Shown here in pieces: positions 35,984 through 44,006 of a stretch of DNA of 56,001 bases. Within the stretch, counting starts at the first letter, position 1. Every line of letters starts with the position of its first letter. Below the pieces are notes generated by a model that worked only from the letters and a program-made list of their open reading frames with translations, made no database searches and was not told the DNA's origin. The DNA lies in assembly GCA_947629485.1 (NCBI GenBank), contig CANRDX010000007.1, forward strand, positions 1 through 56,001. Direction: 5' to 3'. The stretch comes from an uncultured Clostridia bacterium. GTDB taxonomy: Bacteria; Bacillota; Clostridia; Christensenellales; Borkfalkiaceae. A program made the position numbers and the translations under genes.

Positions 35984-36771
35984 AAAAGAAATTGGGGCTT
36001 GCGCTCGGCGCGGGCGGTTCGCGCGGCGTGGCGCATATCGGGTTTTTGCAGGCGCTTGAAGAGGAGGATCTGCGCCCCGATCTTCTCTGCGGGAGTTCGA
36101 TGGGCGCCGTCGTCGGCGGGCTTTATGCGGCGGGCGTATCCCCCTTGACCATGAAGCGGGAGGCTCTCGGGCTGAAACTGCGCAACATTGCCTCGCTCAA
36201 TCCCGTACCGCTTCGGCAGGACGGATTTCTCTCCATGAAGAAGGCGCGCAAACGGCTTGTCGAATTGATGGGAGAGCGGAGTTTTTCCGATCTTTCTCTC
36301 CCGTTCGCGTGCGTGGCGACGGATATGCTGCGCGGCGAGAGCGTTCTGCTTTGCGAAGGCTGTGCGGTAGACGCCATGCTTGCCTCGGCAGCCATTCCTG
36401 GCGTATTCTCTCCCGTCGGTTTTGCAAACTTCGGGATGCTCTCGGACGGCGGGATCTTGGAGAGGGTGCCGACGCAGCAGGTGAAAAACATGGGGGCGGA
36501 CGTGGTCGTCGCCGTCGACGTCCTCGGGGATCTCATGGAAAAGAAGATCACGGGGCGGCTTGTCAACACCGTTCTCCGCTATATCGACATCATGGATACA
36601 CATTTTACGCGGAAATTGCGCGAGAGCAGGGATTTCATCGATCTCTGGCTCGAACCCGATTTGGGCGGAATGGATCAATACAAGGTAAAACGTCTCGGGT
36701 TCGCCTATAAAAAGGGGTACGAACTGGGCAAGGAGCACGCGGGGGAGATCCGCCGTCTCATCGGAGGATAA
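35980..36771 (+). CDS. Patatin-like phospholipase (YlbK-type)
   Basis: 263 residues from the ATG at 35980, which has GGGGGA just upstream; a GTG at 35962 is less likely. Motifs: GAGGSRG (~8-14), nucleophile GSSMG (~34-38), and DGGILERVP for the catalytic Asp. Acyl hydrolase, cytosolic. Its position beside ylbJ and downstream of rsmD-coaD matches B. subtilis ylbK. Its own promoter would have to lie inside ylbJ; none was recognised. Confidence 0.9.
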   Translation: MKKKLGLALGAGGSRGVAHIGFLQALEEEDLRPDLLCGSSMGAVVGGLYAAGVSPLTMKREALGLKLRNIASLNPVPLRQDGFLSMKKARKRLVELMGERSFSDLSLPFACVATDMLRGESVLLCEGCAVDAMLASAAIPGVFSPVGFANFGMLSDGGILERVPTQQVKNMGADVVVAVDVLGDLMEKKITGRLVNTVLRYIDIMDTHFTRKLRESRDFIDLWLEPDLGGMDQYKVKRLGFAYKKGYELGKEHAGEIRRLIGG

Positions 36772-36772
36772 T

Positions 36773-38080
36773 ATGGATCTTTTCGATTTTAACGAAAACG
36801 AGGAACGCGCCAAACCGCTCGCAGAGCGCATGCGCGCCTCCACATTGAAGGATTTCGTCGGGCAGAAACAGTTGATCGCCGAAGGCTCTCTTCTTCGGCG
36901 CGCCATTTCGATGGACCGCCTCGGGAGCTGTATCTTCTGGGGGCCGCCCGGCTGCGGAAAAACGACGCTCGCCAACATCATCGCCGCGCAGACGAACGGG
37001 GAGTTCATCAAGCTCAACGCCGTCTCGTCGGGCGTTTCAGACGTCAAGAAGGCGGTGGAAAAGGCGCGCGACGATCTGCGCATGTTCGGCAAAAAGACAT
37101 ATCTCATGCTCGACGAGTGCCACCGTTTCAACAAGACGCAGTCCGATTCGCTGCTTCCCGCCATCGAACAGGGAACCATTCTCTTTATCGGTTCGACGAC
37201 GGAGAATCCCTACGCCTCGATGACGCCCGCGATCGTCTCCCGCTGCCGCGTGTTCAAATTTGAAGCGCTCACGGCGGAGGAGATCCGCGGCGCGCTCGTG
37301 CGCGCGCTGACCGATCGGCGCAAGGGATTGGGACGGTACGAGGCGGAGATCGACGGCGCGGCGCTCGATCATCTTGCAAACGTTGCGGGCGGGGATCTTC
37401 GGATGGCATACAACGCGTTGGAGCTTGCCGTATTGACGACACCTCCCGACGAAACGGGCAAGATCCGCGTGACGCTTTCCGACGCAGAGCAGTCGATCCA
37501 GCGCAAAGCGCTCTCGTATAACAAGGATCTCTACTACGATATCCTATCCGCCTTCTGTAAGTCGCTCCGCGGAAGCGACGCAAACGCGGCGCTGTATTAT
37601 GCCATGCGCATCATAGAGGGCGGGGGAGATCCGCTCCTCATTTTCCGCCGTCTCATCGCGCATGCGGCGGAGGACGTGGGAATGGCGGATCCGCAGGCGA
37701 TGGTCGTCGCCGTTTCCGCGCTCGACGCGTTCAAGAATATGGGCTATCCCGAGGGGCTTCTCCCGCTTTCCGAGGCAATCGTCTATGTCTGCGAGGCGGA
37801 GAAGAGCAATACGGTCGCCGTCGCAATGGACGCGGCGCGGGAGGACGCGAAAAACAACGCCGACGACGATATTCCCCGCTACCTGCGCGACAGCTCGTAC
37901 GGCAGCAGGGAGATGAAGGCGGAAAGCGCAAAATATAAGTATCCGCACGACTACGGCGGATATGTGGAACAGCAATACCTGCCCGATTCCCTCAAAGAGA
38001 GGATCTACTACACCCCTTCCGACCGCGGTTTTGAACAGACGGTGCGCAAGATCCGCGAAAAGAAGGGCAAAAAAAGATAA
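36773..38080 (+). CDS. rarA: Replication-associated recombination protein RarA (MgsA)
   Basis: 435 residues. AAA+ ATPase with Walker A GPPGCGKTT (~57-65), Walker B LMLDECHRF, sensor GSTTENPY, then the MgsA tetramerisation region (FCKSLRGSDANAALYY) and the conserved C-terminus KYKYPHDYGGYVEQQYLPD. It acts at stalled replication forks. The start lies one base after the ylbK stop. A strong terminator follows 20 bases after its stop. Confidence 0.96.
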   Translation: MDLFDFNENEERAKPLAERMRASTLKDFVGQKQLIAEGSLLRRAISMDRLGSCIFWGPPGCGKTTLANIIAAQTNGEFIKLNAVSSGVSDVKKAVEKARDDLRMFGKKTYLMLDECHRFNKTQSDSLLPAIEQGTILFIGSTTENPYASMTPAIVSRCRVFKFEALTAEEIRGALVRALTDRRKGLGRYEAEIDGAALDHLANVAGGDLRMAYNALELAVLTTPPDETGKIRVTLSDAEQSIQRKALSYNKDLYYDILSAFCKSLRGSDANAALYYAMRIIEGGGDPLLIFRRLIAHAAEDVGMADPQAMVVAVSALDAFKNMGYPEGLLPLSEAIVYVCEAEKSNTVAVAMDAAREDAKNNADDDIPRYLRDSSYGSREMKAESAKYKYPHDYGGYVEQQYLPDSLKERIYYTPSDRGFEQTVRKIREKKGKKR

Positions 38081-38099
38081 ATTTTCCCCCGCAAATTTC

Positions 38100-38128
38100 G
38101 GCATTTTCCGACGGAAAATGCCTTTTTT
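38100..38128 (+). terminator. Intrinsic terminator after rarA
   Basis: Perfect 10-bp stem GGCATTTTCC / GGAAAATGCC with loop GAC and a T6 tail. It separates the rarA transcript from the sporulation cluster. Confidence 0.92.
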
Positions 38129-38145
38129 CATGCCTGTAAAGCCTT

Positions 38146-38151
38146 TATAAT
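38146..38151 (+). promoter_or_regulatory. -10 element of a probable spoIIGA promoter
   Basis: A perfect TATAAT lies 22 bases ahead of the spoIIGA ATG, but no -35 hexamer occurs at 16-18 bases; that region is the terminator T-run. In B. subtilis the spoIIG promoter also lacks a correctly spaced -35 and needs phosphorylated Spo0A. A one-mismatch Spo0A half-site (TTCGGCA for TTCGACA) is present at 38097-38103, but it falls in the terminator stem, so it is weak support. Confidence 0.5.
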
Positions 38152-38172
38152 GCAGGGCACGAAGGGGAAAAA

Positions 38173-38973
38173 ATGGTTGTCTGGATCGAGGTCGCGCTGC
38201 TGGAAAATTTTCTTCTCGACGGGGTGCTTTTATATCTCGCGATGAAGTGCGCGCGCCTGAAAGTTTCCCGTTGGAGACTTCCGCTCGCCGCCGCGATCGG
38301 AGCCGCGGAAGCCGTCGTCTTTCCGCTCCTTTCCGTGCCGACGTGGGCGGCATACTTTCTGAAAGCGCTCGGCGGCGCGCTTCTGTGCGTCACGGCGGTG
38401 GGGAGCAAAAAGATAAAGCCCTATCTCGTTACGACAGCCGCCTTCTTTTTCCTCACCTTTGCGCTGGGCGGAGCGATGACGGCCGTTTACTCCTTCTTCG
38501 ATATCGGTTACGCGGAGGGAAACGGCTATCTCGTCGAAAAAGCGCCCGTGGGGTTGATCGTCGGGAGCGCGCTCGTCTTTGCGATCGCGGTCTCACAGGG
38601 CGCGAGGGCACTGTACCGTTACCGGAAAGTGAAGAGCAATCTCTTCTCCTGCACGCTGAGGGCGGGCGAGAGAGAGGTGAATTGGCAGGGCTACGCCGAC
38701 AGCGGCAATCTGCTCTCCTTTCGGGGAAGTCCCGTCTGCGTCGTGTCGCCTGCGGCGGTATTCGCGCTGTTCGGCCGCGTCGTAAAGGAGACGGGCAGGA
38801 TGCGCGTCGGCACGGTGAACGGCGGGAAAGAACGCCCCGTCTTTCAGTGCGACAGCCTGACGATACATACCGAAAAGCAGAATGTAGAGCGCGAAAAGGT
38901 GTATCTCACCGTAGGGGACGTAGGGAAGGACTGCCAGCTGATTTTAAGCGCGCAGCTAATGGAGGCGTCATGA
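38173..38973 (+). CDS. spoIIGA: Sigma-E processing peptidase SpoIIGA
   Basis: 266 residues. About five N-terminal membrane helices (to ~residue 145) and a C-terminal cytoplasmic aspartic-protease domain with YADSGN, catalytic Asp176. It cleaves the pro-sequence of sigma-E in the mother cell after a forespore signal (SpoIIR). It directly precedes sigE, overlapping its start by four bases, the standard Firmicutes arrangement. Confidence 0.93.
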   Translation: MVVWIEVALLENFLLDGVLLYLAMKCARLKVSRWRLPLAAAIGAAEAVVFPLLSVPTWAAYFLKALGGALLCVTAVGSKKIKPYLVTTAAFFFLTFALGGAMTAVYSFFDIGYAEGNGYLVEKAPVGLIVGSALVFAIAVSQGARALYRYRKVKSNLFSCTLRAGEREVNWQGYADSGNLLSFRGSPVCVVSPAAVFALFGRVVKETGRMRVGTVNGGKERPVFQCDSLTIHTEKQNVEREKVYLTVGDVGKDCQLILSAQLMEAS

Positions 38974-39680
38974 AATTATTCACCAAACTGCTGAATTGGT
39001 TACAGACGATCGCGGGCAGCGAAAACGTCGTGCACTATCTCTGCGGGAGCGAGGCGCTCCCTCTGCCCCTTTCCGCCGAGGAAGAGGCGGATATGCTGAA
39101 AAACTTGGAGAGCGGCGAAAACGCGGAAACGGTGAAAGCCAAGCTCATCGAGCACAACCTTCGCCTCGTCGTCTATATCTCGCGCAAGTTTGAAAACACG
39201 GGCGTCGATCCCGACGATCTGATCTCGATCGGCACCATCGGGCTTATCAAAGCGATCAACTCGTTCAGAACGGATAAAAATATCAAACTTGCGACCTATG
39301 CCTCGCGGTGCATCGAAAACGAGATCCTCATGTATTTGCGGCGCACCGTCCGCCTCAAAAGCGAAATTTCCTTCGACGAACCCATCAATTCCGATTTCGA
39401 GGGCAACGAACTGCTGCTCTCCGACATTCTCGGCACCGACTGCGAGACGGTCTACGGCGGCGTGGAATCGGGGGTGGAAAAGGAACTTTTGCAGGGCGCG
39501 TTGGAGAAACTTCCCGAGCGCGAACGCACGATCATGTACATGCGGTTCGGATTGGGCGGAGGAGAGGAGATGACGCAGAAGGATGTCGCGGACGTCTTGG
39601 GCATCTCCCAAAGCTACATATCCCGTCTGGAAAAGAAGATCATCGAACGATTGAAAAAGGAGATCTCCAAGCTCGTATAA
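38970..39680 (+). CDS. sigE: RNA polymerase sporulation sigma factor SigE
   Basis: 236 residues from the ATG at 38970 (GGAGG upstream). An N-terminal pro-sequence of about 25 residues ([11 protein letters not shown]...) precedes [10 protein letters not shown], as in pro-sigma-E. Region 2: [16 protein letters not shown] and [20 protein letters not shown]; region 4: [20 protein letters not shown]. It drives early mother-cell genes; the ylbJ promoter in this window fits its consensus. Confidence 0.96.
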   Translation: MKLFTKLLNWLQTIAGSENVVHYLCGSEALPLPLSAEEEADMLKNLESGENAETVKAKLIEHNLRLVVYISRKFENTGVDPDDLISIGTIGLIKAINSFRTDKNIKLATYASRCIENEILMYLRRTVRLKSEISFDEPINSDFEGNELLLSDILGTDCETVYGGVESGVEKELLQGALEKLPERERTIMYMRFGLGGGEEMTQKDVADVLGISQSYISRLEKKIIERLKKEISKLV

Positions 39681-39765
39681 CTTCAAAAATTTTGCAGATA
39701 CTTTCTACGGTTTTCGCTTCATAAGGAAATTCTACATAGAGAAAACTCTATTGCGGAGGTGATGT

Positions 39766-40536
39766 ATGCTCAATAAAGTCGTCATTTGCGGCGTGGACAC
39801 GGCGGGCTTGCCCAAGCTCACGGCAAAGGAGAACGATGAACTCATGAAAAAGCTCAAAGAGGGGGACGCGGCGGCGCGCGAGAGATTTATCGTGGGGAAC
39901 ATGCGGCTCGTGCTCTCCCTCGTGAAACGCTTTTGGGCGAAAAACGCGGGCGCGGACGACGTCTTCCAAGCGGGCTGCGTGGGGCTTATCAAGGCGATCG
40001 AGAACTTCGATCTTTCCTTCAACGTCAAATTTTCCACCTATGCCGTCCCCATGATCTTGGGGGAGATCAAGAGGTATCTTCGGGACGGGAACAGTTTGCG
40101 CGTTTCGAGATCCATCCGCGATACGGCTTACAGGATCTTAAAAGTGCGCGAGAAGATCGAGGAGCGCGACGAAGAGGCGACCATCGAAAAGATCGCCGCG
40201 GAAATGCAGGTGAAGGAGCGGGAAGTCGTCTACTGCCTCGACGCGATCTCAGACCCGATCTCCCTCTACGAACCCGTCTACAACAAGTCCGGGGATACGC
40301 TGCAACTTGTCGACCAGCTCTACGACGAGAGCCAGAGCGACGAGATCTGGACGGAGCGCGTGGCGCTTCGGGAGGCGATCGCCCGCCTCACCGAGCGCGA
40401 ACAGAAGATCTTGCGTCTTCGCTATTTCGAGGGAAAGACGCAGACGGAGATCTCCGCCGAAGTGGGGATCTCGCAGGCGCAGGTCTCCCGTCTCGAAAAA
40501 AACGCGCTCGGAAATATTCGCAGAGAAATCTCGTAA
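39766..40536 (+). CDS. sigG: RNA polymerase sporulation sigma factor SigG
   Basis: 256 residues with the typical N-terminus NKVVICGVDTAGLPKL. Region 2: FQAGCVGLIKAIENFD and FSTYAVPMILGEIKRYLRDG; region 4: EISAEVGISQAQVSRLEKNAL. Late forespore sigma factor. GGAGGTGATGT contains its ribosome site. The 85-base gap from sigE contains a 5-bp hairpin (39737-39750) but I could not assign a sigma-F or sigma-G promoter with confidence. Confidence 0.96.
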   Translation: MLNKVVICGVDTAGLPKLTAKENDELMKKLKEGDAAARERFIVGNMRLVLSLVKRFWAKNAGADDVFQAGCVGLIKAIENFDLSFNVKFSTYAVPMILGEIKRYLRDGNSLRVSRSIRDTAYRILKVREKIEERDEEATIEKIAAEMQVKEREVVYCLDAISDPISLYEPVYNKSGDTLQLVDQLYDESQSDEIWTERVALREAIARLTEREQKILRLRYFEGKTQTEISAEVGISQAQVSRLEKNALGNIRREIS

Positions 40537-40576
40537 AAAAAGTCACGTTTCGACAAAGCCGCGCATACGATAGGGT

Positions 40577-40918
40577 GTGGAAACGAGTTATGCTGAACTG
40601 AAACGAAAGGAAGTCGTCAACCTCATCGACGGCAAACGGCTCGGAAAGGTGACCGACGTGGTTTTCACATGGCCCGAGGGAAGGGTGCTCGGGATCGTCG
40701 TCCCCGGCAACAAGGGATTCCATTTCGGCAAAGCCGAGCTGTTCATCGACATCCGCTGTATCACGAAGATCGGGATCGACGTCATTCTCGTGGAGATCAA
40801 AGCGGCGCCCAAGCCCGATAAGAGAAAGGGGAAGTGGGAAGACGCACAGCCGCCCCCGCCGCCGCCTCCGCCCAACTATTTGCACGGGGATCGGCGCGAC
40901 TACGGAGAATATGAATAG
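40577..40918 (+). CDS. ylmC: YlmC/YmxH family PRC-barrel protein
   Basis: 113 residues from a GTG at 40577. A PRC-barrel (KEVVNLIDGKRLGKVTDVVF) occupies residues ~10-80; the C-terminus has an uninterrupted run of eight prolines followed by an acidic/aromatic tail. YlmC/YmxH proteins are found in spore formers next to sigG, as here; function unclear. The proline run should need EF-P (gene at 17321) for efficient synthesis. A terminator follows at once. Confidence 0.9.
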   Translation: METSYAELKRKEVVNLIDGKRLGKVTDVVFTWPEGRVLGIVVPGNKGFHFGKAELFIDIRCITKIGIDVILVEIKAAPKPDKRKGKWEDAQPPPPPPPPNYLHGDRRDYGEYE

Positions 40919-40945
40919 AAAAACGGCGATTTCTCGCCGTTTTTT
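40919..40945. terminator. Bidirectional terminator between ylmC and the dnaD-like gene
   Basis: AAAAACGGCGA, loop TTTC, TCGCCGTTTTT: a symmetrical stem with A- and T-runs, placed between two convergent genes (stops at 40918 and 40992). The rest of the gap has no gene. Confidence 0.92.
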
Positions 40946-40991
40946 CATGTAAACATAGTATTATGTCTCACATACTACATCGGATATCGCC

Positions 40992-42713
40992 TTATTTTTC
41001 CTCTTTCCGATAGCAGTCGCACGCTCTCCCGTCGGGCAGAAATCCCGTGTCCGAGCACTTCGCGCAGACGTATTTGGGCACAAAATCCCGTTCGGAGAGT
41101 TTGAGGCGGGCGAGCGCTTCGGCGCGCTCTCTTTCCGCTTCTGCAAGTTTGCTTCGGATCTCGGGCAGGGATCCGGGGGAAAACACTTCCGCCCGCGCAA
41201 GTTCGATCTCGCCCTTTTTCAGCGCAGCTTGCGCCGCCCTGTATTGTTCGTCGCGTTCGGCGATCGCCTGCGCGCGGTCTACGCGGCGCATCGCCTGCTG
41301 CCGCCGCGCCGCATAGAAGCGTTCCCGATCGCTCCGCTCATCGGCGGCGATCGCCGCCTCGCTTTTGAGCGCCGATCTTGCGGTGGACGCGTCGCTTTCG
41401 CGTTCGACGATAGCAGAGGGCGAAAAGACGCCCAGCCGTTTCCATTCGGCGAGCAGTTTATTCATGTAGGGCAGGGGAGCGGAAGCGTTTGCACTGCGTT
41501 TTGCCGCTTCGAGGATCATTTCGTCGGAGAAATTCCAGCTCCGCCACGTTGCCGCCATATCCAGAGCCGCCTGCGTTTTTTTGACGTATCCGCAGACCGA
41601 TTGGATGGATTGGATGAGTTTCAGCTCTCTGTCGCGCGCGGCGCAGTACGCCTTTACGCCCGCCCTGTCTACGATGCCATCGCGGTACATCTCGCCGAGC
41701 AGCGCGTCCATTTCCGCAAATCCGTAGGAGAGGCGGAGGCACAGTCCCGCGACGAGGGAGAGGCTTTCGTCGTCGTATCCGCGTTCCAGCCATTTTTCCG
41801 CATATTCCTCCGCGTAGGGGCGGGGATTTTGCACCTTCACCCCGAGTTTTCTCGCGATCTTGAACACAAGATTCGTGAGCGTATTGCGTTTTGCGAGGTA
41901 TTCGCGCGCCTCTTTTTCCGTTTTCGCGCCCTTTTCGAGCAGTTCGGAAACGAGGATATCGAGGGTGGCAAGCGAACCTTTTTTGAGCGTCTCCGCCGCG
42001 GCAAAGCACGCGCCCGCTTCCATTCCCGCCTTCTCCCATTTTTCGAGAACATCGTAGTCGCTCTCCTGAGGCTTGCGATAGACGCCGAGCAGGGTAAAGA
42101 TGCGGGAAAGCTCTTTTTCGTGCACGTTGAAATCGGCAAGATCGGCTTCCACCTGCTCGTATGTAAATTTCCGCTCGCGCGCAAGTTTTTCTGCCTTGTT
42201 GAGGATATGCGCGGCGGACAGCTTCTCGCCGTCCTTTTTGGAGCAGTATTCCACGACGAGCAGGAACGCCTGACGTTCCATCGGATTGTTTTCGAGGAAC
42301 TCCAAAATGCGCTGGTGTTCGTAGGGTTTGAGATCTTTTCCCGTCTTTTGCAAGATCTTGAAGAGTTCGCGGTTGAATTCCTGATATTTTTCGGGGCGGA
42401 GAGGCTTCGGCTTTCCGACGGACGCGCTCACGGGAAGGTATTCGACGAAGAGGGGATCTCGCGAAAGAATTTGGACAAGCCCGCATTCCTCCCAAAAACC
42501 GAAGATATCGACAAACTTTTTGAGGGGCAGGCGAAGAAGTTTCGCCGCGCTCACCGCGTCGAACTCCTGCGCGCAGCCGCAGAGGTAGAGGCCGTACAGG
42601 TAGACCCTGACCGCGTCCCCGCTCGCCTCGGGGAGATATTGCGTGATGAACCGATTTTCCACGCTCGTGAAAGCGCTTTCGGTGAAATCTTTGGAGAAGG
42701 AGCAGAACGGCAT
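40992..42713 (-). CDS. DnaD-domain replication initiation protein with DnaC-like zinc tail
   Basis: 573 residues. A winged-helix-like N-terminus (~1-110) is followed by DnaD/DnaB2-type helical domains around 115-215 and 280-400. From ~465 there is an Arg/Ala/Glu-rich coiled coil that ends in YVCAKCSDTGFLPDGRACDC, a C4 zinc knuckle of the kind found at the front of clostridial DnaC helicase loaders. No AAA+ domain follows, and no dnaC-type gene lies downstream. Likely role: primosome assembly and helicase delivery. GGAGGAATTT precedes the ATG. Divergent from sbcD with abutting promoters. Confidence 0.82.
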   Translation of the reverse strand: MPFCSFSKDFTESAFTSVENRFITQYLPEASGDAVRVYLYGLYLCGCAQEFDAVSAAKLLRLPLKKFVDIFGFWEECGLVQILSRDPLFVEYLPVSASVGKPKPLRPEKYQEFNRELFKILQKTGKDLKPYEHQRILEFLENNPMERQAFLLVVEYCSKKDGEKLSAAHILNKAEKLARERKFTYEQVEADLADFNVHEKELSRIFTLLGVYRKPQESDYDVLEKWEKAGMEAGACFAAAETLKKGSLATLDILVSELLEKGAKTEKEAREYLAKRNTLTNLVFKIARKLGVKVQNPRPYAEEYAEKWLERGYDDESLSLVAGLCLRLSYGFAEMDALLGEMYRDGIVDRAGVKAYCAARDRELKLIQSIQSVCGYVKKTQAALDMAATWRSWNFSDEMILEAAKRSANASAPLPYMNKLLAEWKRLGVFSPSAIVERESDASTARSALKSEAAIAADERSDRERFYAARRQQAMRRVDRAQAIAERDEQYRAAQAALKKGEIELARAEVFSPGSLPEIRSKLAEAERERAEALARLKLSERDFVPKYVCAKCSDTGFLPDGRACDCYRKEEK

Positions 42714-42752
42714 AAATTCCTCCGCAGGGATATTCTTAAAAGAGCAAAATGC

Positions 42753-42781
42753 TTGCTTTTTTTAGTAGCATGCTGTATAAT
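42753..42781 (+). promoter_or_regulatory. Sigma-A promoter of sbcDC
   Basis: TTGCTT (42753-42758), 17 bases, TATAAT (42776-42781). Start near 42788, so the leader is ~67 bases and includes the inverted repeat 42793-42827. A short dyad ATGCT-N13-AGCAT (42749-42771) overlaps the -35. Confidence 0.82.
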
Positions 42782-42810
42782 AGTATATCATAGCCGACGG
42801 GAAAAAGCAA
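42782..42810 (-). promoter_or_regulatory. Sigma-A promoter of the dnaD-like gene
   Basis: Minus strand: TTGCTT (42810-42805), 17 bases, TATACT (42787-42782). Its -10 abuts the -10 of the sbcD promoter, so the two polymerases cannot bind together. Confidence 0.72.
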
Positions 42811-42827
42811 TGCGTTTTCCCGTCGGC
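42793..42827. repeat. 13-bp perfect inverted repeat in the dnaD-sbcD intergenic region
   Basis: GCCGACGGGAAAA (42793-42805) and TTTTCCCGTCGGC (42815-42827), loop AGCAATGCG. It covers the -35 of the minus-strand promoter and lies in the sbcD leader. No T-run follows on either strand, so it is not a normal terminator; an operator or a leader hairpin fits better. Confidence 0.85.
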
Positions 42828-42854
42828 GGAAAAATTTTCAGAAAACGGCGTTCG

Positions 42855-44006
42855 ATGAGAATTTTACACACCTCAGATTGGCATTTGGGCAAGCGTCTCA
42901 TGGATAGGGAACGTCTGCCCGAACAGATCGAAGTTCTCGACGAGATCATCGCGCTCTGCGAGGAACGCTCGGTAGAGCTTGTTCTTGTCGCGGGGGACGT
43001 ATTCGATACCTTTCTGCCTCCCGCAGAGGCGGAAGAGGTGTTTTTCCGCGCCGTGAAGCGCTTGGCGGGGGATCGCCGCGCCGTTGTGATCATCGGAGGA
43101 AACCACGACGACTGCGTTCGCCTCGCGGCCGCCGCTCCCCTTGCGGGAGAGGGCGGCGTGTACATTTTCGGCGCGCGCGGCAACGTTCCCGTGGGGGGCG
43201 AACGCCCCGTGCGTGCGGTAGAGGCGGGCGCAAATCATATCGTCATCCGGAATGCGGCGGGGGAGAAGGTGTACATCAACGCGCTCTCCTACCCCAACGA
43301 GGCGCGTCTCAAAGAGGATAAGACGGAAGAGAGCTATGCGCAAAAGACCTTGCGCTGGATCGGCGCGGGGGATGAAAAGTACGACGGCTCCATGCCGCAC
43401 ATCTTTCTCTCCCACATCTTTACGGCGGGGGGAAGCGTTTCGGGGAGCGAGCGCGATATCTCTCTGGGCGGCGCGCGCGCCGTGCCGGGGGAGAATCTGC
43501 CCGCCTTCGGCTATACCGCGCTCGGGCACCTTCATAAGCGGCAGAAAATCGGAAAGAACGCGTGGTACAGCGGTTCCATTCTGCAATATTCCTTCGACGA
43601 AGCGAATACGGAAAAATACGTTCTCCTCTTGGAGACCGAGGGGACGGACGTCGTGCTCAAAGAGTCGATCCCCTTGAAGTCGGGGAAAAGGCTTGTACGT
43701 CTCGAAGCAAACGGCTGCGAAGAGGGGCTTCGCCTGCTCGCCGCCGCGCAGGATAAGTTCGTCGAACTCACGCTGCATTTGGAGGAGCCGCTCACCGCGC
43801 GCGAAACGGAATCGCTGCGCGCCGCGAACGCGGGTCTCGTCTCTCTCATCACGCATGTAAAGGGGGGAGAGGCTTCGTCCGTCGCTTCGCGTTCGGAACT
43901 CGGCGCGGGGGAACTTTTCGCCGAATTTTACCGCGCGGAACGGGGCAAGCCTCTTCCGCAGGAACTGAAAGAGGCATTTTTGCTTCTGTTGGAGGAGGAA
44001 GCATGA
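42855..44006 (+). CDS. sbcD: Exonuclease SbcCD subunit D
   Basis: 383 residues from the ATG at 42855; the long in-frame opening upstream is antisense to the dnaD-like gene and was rejected. Phosphodiesterase motifs: HTSDWHLGK (~5-13), AGDVFD, GGNHD, LSHIF and GHLHKRQ supply the two-metal site. With SbcC it cleaves DNA hairpins and protein-blocked ends. Overlaps sbcC by four bases. Confidence 0.96.
   Translation: MRILHTSDWHLGKRLMDRERLPEQIEVLDEIIALCEERSVELVLVAGDVFDTFLPPAEAEEVFFRAVKRLAGDRRAVVIIGGNHDDCVRLAAAAPLAGEGGVYIFGARGNVPVGGERPVRAVEAGANHIVIRNAAGEKVYINALSYPNEARLKEDKTEESYAQKTLRWIGAGDEKYDGSMPHIFLSHIFTAGGSVSGSERDISLGGARAVPGENLPAFGYTALGHLHKRQKIGKNAWYSGSILQYSFDEANTEKYVLLLETEGTDVVLKESIPLKSGKRLVRLEANGCEEGLRLLAAAQDKFVELTLHLEEPLTARETESLRAANAGLVSLITHVKGGEASSVASRSELGAGELFAEFYRAERGKPLPQELKEAFLLLLEEEA

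Noticed and set aside
39681-39765. Possible sigma-F/sigma-G promoter before sigG
   Set aside because: Pieces such as GTATA and CATAG occur but not at the required spacing with a matching second element.
41229-42854. In-frame extension upstream of sbcD
   Set aside because: It runs antisense through the dnaD-like gene and lies before the sbcD promoter; the SbcD family starts at MRILHTSDWH.
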